Shown here: positions 60,347 to 64,000 of the stretch, piece by piece
Layout: each line of letters begins with the position of its first letter
Position numbering within the stretch: the first letter of the stretch is position 1
Assembly: GCA_035524275.1 (NCBI GenBank)
Contig: DATKPC010000049.1
Location: 1-64,000 of the forward strand
DNA from: DATKPC01 sp035524275
Lineage (GTDB): Bacteria > Pseudomonadota > Gammaproteobacteria > Burkholderiales > Burkholderiaceae_F
Reading direction: 5' to 3'
Length of the DNA stretch: 64,000 nucleotides
Position numbers and translations under genes: made by a program
The notes under the pieces: model-generated
Told to the model about the DNA's origin: nothing
The model's input: the letters and a program-made list of their open reading frames with translations, nothing else
Database searches by the model: none

Positions 60347-62626
60347 TCAGGCCGCGTCCGAATCCCGCAGCCGGAAGCTGCGGATCTGCGCGTACAGCGC
60401 CGTCGCGCGCTGCGTCGAGGCTTCGAGTTCGGCCAGCAGCCGCGCGATCGAGGGACCGATCGCGCCTTCCGCGATGTCCATCGCCGCCACGCTGGCGTTG
60501 GACAGGATCGCGCCGATCAGGTCTTCGCCTTCGCGTGCGCCGAGCGCATCCCCGGTCACGCCAGCGCCCGCCCAACGTCCCGCGAGCATCGAGCGGGCGG
60601 ATTCCGACGCCTGGTTCAAGGCCTTTTCCAGGTGCTCGAGCGCGGCCGCGGTGCGCTTTCGTTCCGTCAGGTCGCCCAGGACGAGGATGTAGCCGAGCAG
60701 GTCGCCGTCGCGACCGGGAACGACTTCGGCGCGCAGGCCGACGGGAACCGTGCCCCGTTGCGGGTGGGCCAACGCCAGTTCCGCTCGCCAGGTTTGACGA
60801 TGCTGTCGCAGGCGCCCCAGGTGGGCTCGCGCCGTGCCCGGATCCGTGAACAACGAGGCCAGGTCGTCCAGGCGCCGCAGGCGGGCTCGCGGGTCCGGCG
60901 GCAGCGGACGCGCGTCCGGCCCGACGAGGCGGGCGAAGTCGTCATTCGCGAAGATCAGCTCGCCGCTCGAATCGGCAATCAGCACCGGCTCGCGCGAATC
61001 CTGGACCGCGGCGCGGAGCCGTGCCAACTGGTGCTCGGCGATGAGAAGGCGCACGGCATTGACCTGGACGATGATGTCGACCAGCGCGGCGCCGATCGAG
61101 CGGGCAAGCAGGAGTTCGGCGCTGGACCAAGGCATCGCGGTGCCGCGGACGATCTCGGACCAGGCGGCGAACGAGCGCCGCGGCGACAGTTCCATGGGAT
61201 CGTCGCGGACGACGGGCTTCGTCGGATCGCCTGCCCAGGTGACCGACCTCAGCTGTTCCTTCCGCAGCCAGATCAGGTAGTCCGGACGCGACGCGGACAG
61301 CCGGATCGCCAGGATGCCGCTCGCCGTCGGCGTCAGCGCCTCCAGGCTGCGCTCGGCGCGCCCGATCGACGAGACGCTCACGCACTCGTCGCCGCCCTGC
61401 AGGTCGATCCACGCGACGAGCGCCCTCAATTCCGGCGTCGACGGAGCCTCGCCCGCGGTCAGGAATTCGCCGTCGTAGCACAGCACGGCGCCGGTCGCCG
61501 CCAGCGGCTGCAGCAGCAGACGCGGATTCCGGAAAAGCGCCATCCGCCAGTCGCCCTCGGTCGAGGTCGCCTCGATCATCCGACGCTCGAGCCGCTGGAC
61601 CTGGATCGCCACGTGCGCATGCGCGTAGTTCTCGATCGCCGCGAGGCGCGTCGCGACGATCTCCGCCAGCAGTTCGCACGCGGCACGAACCGGATAGCGG
61701 AGATTGCGCGGGCTGTCGTGGTGGCAGGCCACCAGGCCCCAGAGCTGGCCGTCAAGAACGAGCGACACCACGAGCGTCGCGTTGACGCCCATGTTCTTCA
61801 GGTACTGGATGTGCAGCGGCGACATGCTGCGCAGGTAGCACATGGACATGTCGAGCTCGGCGCCGCTGCCCGGATGCAGCCGCGGCACGAGCGGCACCGG
61901 CGCGTAGTGCACGTCGACCAGCACGCGGACGCGGTTTCGCACATACAGCTCGCGCGCGCGCTGCGGAATGTCGCTCGCGGGGTAGTGGTGCCCGAGGAGC
62001 GTGTCCAGGCGCGGATGCCGCGCCTCCGCGATGATTTCGCCGTGGCCGTCCGGATCGAAGCGGTAGACCATGACCCGGTCGTATCCGGTCAGGTCGCGGA
62101 AGACCCGAACGACCGCGTCGGCCAGAGCGCCGACGTTCGAGGCTTCCCCGAGGCCCTGCACAGCCGTCGCGATGTGATCGAGCAAGGCCTGGCGCTCGTA
62201 ATCGACGACCTCCGCGGCGCCAGGGCGGCGGCCGATCGGTTCCAGTTCGAGGATGAGCCCGCCCGCAGGATGACGGTGCACGGTGCCTTCGACGCGCCGC
62301 GACGACCCCATCGGCTCTTCGGGCCTGCGGGCTTCCCCTGCCAGTTCGCAAGAGAGCGCGACGCGCGCCTCGCCACCGAGGTTCGCGGCAAGCCGTCGCA
62401 CTTCGCGTTCGATATCGCCGCCGAGCACGCGCAGCGGGCGCCCCAGGACGCGATCGAGGGCGATGCCGATCACGTCGGCGCAGTTCTCGCTCGCCTGCTC
62501 GACGACGAGGTCGGCCTCGCGCAGCACGAGCAGCGCGCCGTGCGGTTGGATCGAGCCCGCGAGGTGGATCAGCTCGCGCTCGCAGTTCGTCAAGTCGGCT
62601 TGGCCGAACGCGGGACTGTTCAGCAC
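60347..62626 (-). CDS. bphP: Bacteriophytochrome with PAS output and no kinase domain
   Basis: This is a red/far-red photoreceptor of 759 residues using biliverdin. The N-terminal PAS has the chromophore-binding cysteine at C15 (LTNCERELIHLAG). GAF follows with YPASDIPQRARELY (216-221 PASDIP) and MSPLHIQYLKNMGV, then PHY with the tongue motif PRRSF (482-486). The output is a PAS domain (REPVLIADSSGELIFAND) plus a helical tail; no HisKA or HATPase is present. This architecture is known from BphPs of Bradyrhizobium and Rhodopseudomonas that relieve PpsR repression by direct binding. I choose the GTG at 62626 because a strong AGGGGAGGGGG precedes it; an ATG 10 codons upstream has no ribosome site. 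It follows the second ppsR gene. Confidence 0.92.
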   Translation of the reverse strand: MLNSPAFGQADLTNCERELIHLAGSIQPHGALLVLREADLVVEQASENCADVIGIALDRVLGRPLRVLGGDIEREVRRLAANLGGEARVALSCELAGEARRPEEPMGSSRRVEGTVHRHPAGGLILELEPIGRRPGAAEVVDYERQALLDHIATAVQGLGEASNVGALADAVVRVFRDLTGYDRVMVYRFDPDGHGEIIAEARHPRLDTLLGHHYPASDIPQRARELYVRNRVRVLVDVHYAPVPLVPRLHPGSGAELDMSMCYLRSMSPLHIQYLKNMGVNATLVVSLVLDGQLWGLVACHHDSPRNLRYPVRAACELLAEIVATRLAAIENYAHAHVAIQVQRLERRMIEATSTEGDWRMALFRNPRLLLQPLAATGAVLCYDGEFLTAGEAPSTPELRALVAWIDLQGGDECVSVSSIGRAERSLEALTPTASGILAIRLSASRPDYLIWLRKEQLRSVTWAGDPTKPVVRDDPMELSPRRSFAAWSEIVRGTAMPWSSAELLLARSIGAALVDIIVQVNAVRLLIAEHQLARLRAAVQDSREPVLIADSSGELIFANDDFARLVGPDARPLPPDPRARLRRLDDLASLFTDPGTARAHLGRLRQHRQTWRAELALAHPQRGTVPVGLRAEVVPGRDGDLLGYILVLGDLTERKRTAAALEHLEKALNQASESARSMLAGRWAGAGVTGDALGAREGEDLIGAILSNASVAAMDIAEGAIGPSIARLLAELEASTQRATALYAQIRSFRLRDSDAA

Positions 62627-62703
62627 AATCCCCCTCCCCTGTCTGGCACTTTTCATCCGGCCGCACGCGACTTCTGCGAGCGCTGGCGACGCGGAAAATT
62701 ACG

Positions 62704-64000
62704 CTAACCCGGTTGCGATCCTCCGCCGTGCCCCGGGGGCGTATCCCCGATGCCGAGCCGATGCAGATCGGCATCGAAGGCATCCGGCGAAACGCCAAGC
62801 AGCCCCGCAGCCGCATCCCGGTTGCCGCTGCTGCGCGCAAGCGCAGCGCGGACGAAATGCAGCTCCAGGTGATCGGTGATCTCCCGCAGCAGATCGGCGA
62901 GCGGCAGCTTGCCGAGTTGGGCCGCCAGGCGGCCAACGCCGGCCAGCATGTCGCCGACATCGTCGCCCGCCACGACGGTCTGCGGCCGTGCTTCGTGCAC
63001 CCCGGTGGCGACGTCGATCGGCCGCAGCGTGAATCCGACCGACTCCTGGTCGCCCTCCGGCAGCAGCGCCGCCGCCAGTTCGATCGCGGTCTGCGCCCCG
63101 CGCGATCCGCGCACGACGCTGCGCTGGCGCGCCGCCATGCCCTGCTCGCGCGCGGCGGCCAGCAACGCCGCAAGTTCCGGCGCATCACGCCCGACGAAAT
63201 CCGCCAGCGGCCGCCCCTGGACTTGGCGCTCGTCGTCGACCTGCACGAGGCGCAGGAACGACGGATTCGCCAACTGGACGTGTCCGGCGGAATCGGTCAC
63301 GACGACACCGTCGGGCGTGCGCTGCACGAAGGAGACGAGGCGCGCGGCGCCATCGTCGGCCGCGCCGCCCTGCTCGACGGCGAGCACCGAAAGGCCTCCA
63401 CCCTCGATGGCACGGGCGCGCACCAGCAAAGCCATCGAGTCGGCCGAGCGGAACGGCGTGGCGGCGACGTGGACGCGGATCCGCCGGCCGCTCAATCGGG
63501 CGCCGATCTCCGCCGGCAATCCCGTCGCTCGCGACGCCGTCAGCAGTTCGGTGACGGCCGGCCGCGATGCGCGGTCGATCCCGACCGTGGCTTCGCGGCC
63601 CACGAGCTGGTCGAGCGCCAGGTCGAACAGTTGCGTCGCGGCCTGGTTGGCATCGAGGATCTTCAGCGTCGCCGCATCGACGACGAGAACGCCGTCGGTC
63701 GCGACCTGGAACAGCACGCGATAGCGTGCCTCCGTTTGCCGCTGCTTCCAGTACTCGCGCTCGATCTCCTGCTGCGCTTCCGCGAAGCGCTCGTGGATCG
63801 CGGTGATCGCGCGCAGGTCCCGCCCGACGGCGAGGACCGGTCCGTCGTCGCCCAGGCGAATCGCGGAATAGGCGAACGGGATGTCGAGGCCCGCGGGCGA
63901 CGGGTGGTTGACCTCGCGACGCCGGGCGATTCCGGTCGACGCGACGTCCTGCAGCAGCAGTTCGATCTTGCGACGCGTCTCGCCGGTGACCGTGTCGACC
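62704..64000 (-). CDS. Second PpsR-like regulator with degraded helix-turn-helix (partial)
   Basis: The gene runs off the right edge; about 432 C-terminal residues are visible. The order matches PpsR: a PAS ending in NHPSPAGLDIPFAYSAIRLG, a Q-rich coiled coil (EAQQEIEREYWKQRQTEARY), two further PAS domains and a C-terminal Fis-like region. In that last region the recognition helix reads SPDAFDADLHRLG where PpsR at 17-18 kb has SRQSLYVKLRRYG, so basic residues are replaced by acidic ones. The positions equivalent to C378 and C431 are not cysteines. DNA binding and thiol redox sensing are therefore probably lost. It lies upstream of and co-directional with bphP (77-bp gap to the chosen GTG). 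Confidence 0.88.
   Translation of the reverse strand, partial: VDTVTGETRRKIELLLQDVASTGIARRREVNHPSPAGLDIPFAYSAIRLGDDGPVLAVGRDLRAITAIHERFAEAQQEIEREYWKQRQTEARYRVLFQVATDGVLVVDAATLKILDANQAATQLFDLALDQLVGREATVGIDRASRPAVTELLTASRATGLPAEIGARLSGRRIRVHVAATPFRSADSMALLVRARAIEGGGLSVLAVEQGGAADDGAARLVSFVQRTPDGVVVTDSAGHVQLANPSFLRLVQVDDERQVQGRPLADFVGRDAPELAALLAAAREQGMAARQRSVVRGSRGAQTAIELAAALLPEGDQESVGFTLRPIDVATGVHEARPQTVVAGDDVGDMLAGVGRLAAQLGKLPLADLLREITDHLELHFVRAALARSSGNRDAAAGLLGVSPDAFDADLHRLGIGDTPPGHGGGSQPG

Overview
The window is about 64 kb of high-GC chromosome from an aerobic (or facultatively aerobic) anoxygenic phototroph. It is most probably a betaproteobacterium of the Burkholderiales. The left flank (tRNA-Ser, lysC, tilS, accA, a 3-methyladenine glycosylase, cysS, a TPR protein, two cyclophilins, lpxH, trmJ, suhB, dsbB) is a housekeeping neighbourhood I associate with Burkholderiales. 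The rest is a nearly complete photosynthesis gene cluster (PGC) containing the oxygen-dependent cyclase gene acsF.

Layout: 1-12.1 kb is housekeeping. At 12.1-14.5 kb lie a MASE3-PAS hybrid-less histidine kinase and a small membrane protein. From 14.5 to 19.4 kb on the minus strand come bchP, bchG, the redox/light repressor gene ppsR and its B12-domain partner ppaA (aerR). From 19.6 to 30.2 kb on the plus strand there is one long superoperon: bchF-bchN-bchB-bchL-bchM-lhaA-puhA-puhB-puhC-acsF-puhE. From 30.2 to 41.8 kb on the minus strand are crtE-crtF, bchC-bchX-bchY-bchZ and pufB-orf74-pufA-pufL-pufM-pufC, closed by a clear terminator. From 42 to 44.5 kb lie crtD-crtC (+). From 44.5 to 53.2 kb on the minus strand are bchI-bchD and bchO-dxs-crtI-crtB. 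After these come bciB (+), a membrane-anchored alpha/beta hydrolase (-), bchH (+), a heme oxygenase gene (+), a bacteriophytochrome gene (-) and a second ppsR-like gene (-) that runs off the right edge.

Together the genes encode Mg-chelatase (BchHID), BchM, AcsF, BciB, the dark-operative protochlorophyllide reductase (BchLNB), chlorophyllide oxidoreductase (BchXYZ), BchF, BchC, BchG and BchP. They also encode a spheroidene/spirilloxanthin-type carotenoid route (Dxs, CrtE, CrtB, CrtI, CrtC, CrtD, CrtF; no crtA seen), the type-2 reaction centre (PufL, PufM, PuhA, PufC), LH1 (PufB, PufA) and assembly factors (LhaA, PuhB, PuhC, PuhE). No pucBA (LH2) and no bchE are visible. Palindromes of the PpsR/CrtJ type (TGT-N12-ACA, with one-base variants) lie upstream of bchG, ppaA, bchF, bchC, crtE/crtD, bchO and bchH. 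In most cases the right half of the palindrome is the TTGACA -35 element of the promoter.

The most unusual points are: (1) PufC is a tetraheme cytochrome fused to a C-terminal OmpA-like, potentially peptidoglycan-binding domain; (2) an unrecognised 74-residue single-helix protein is encoded between pufB and pufA; (3) a second PpsR with a degraded helix-turn-helix and no redox cysteines is paired with a kinase-less bacteriophytochrome and a heme oxygenase; (4) bchH has left the usual bchFNBHLM block and shares one PpsR box with a divergent alpha/beta hydrolase; (5) the promoter geometry of bchG, bchC and bchH suggests leaderless mRNAs.
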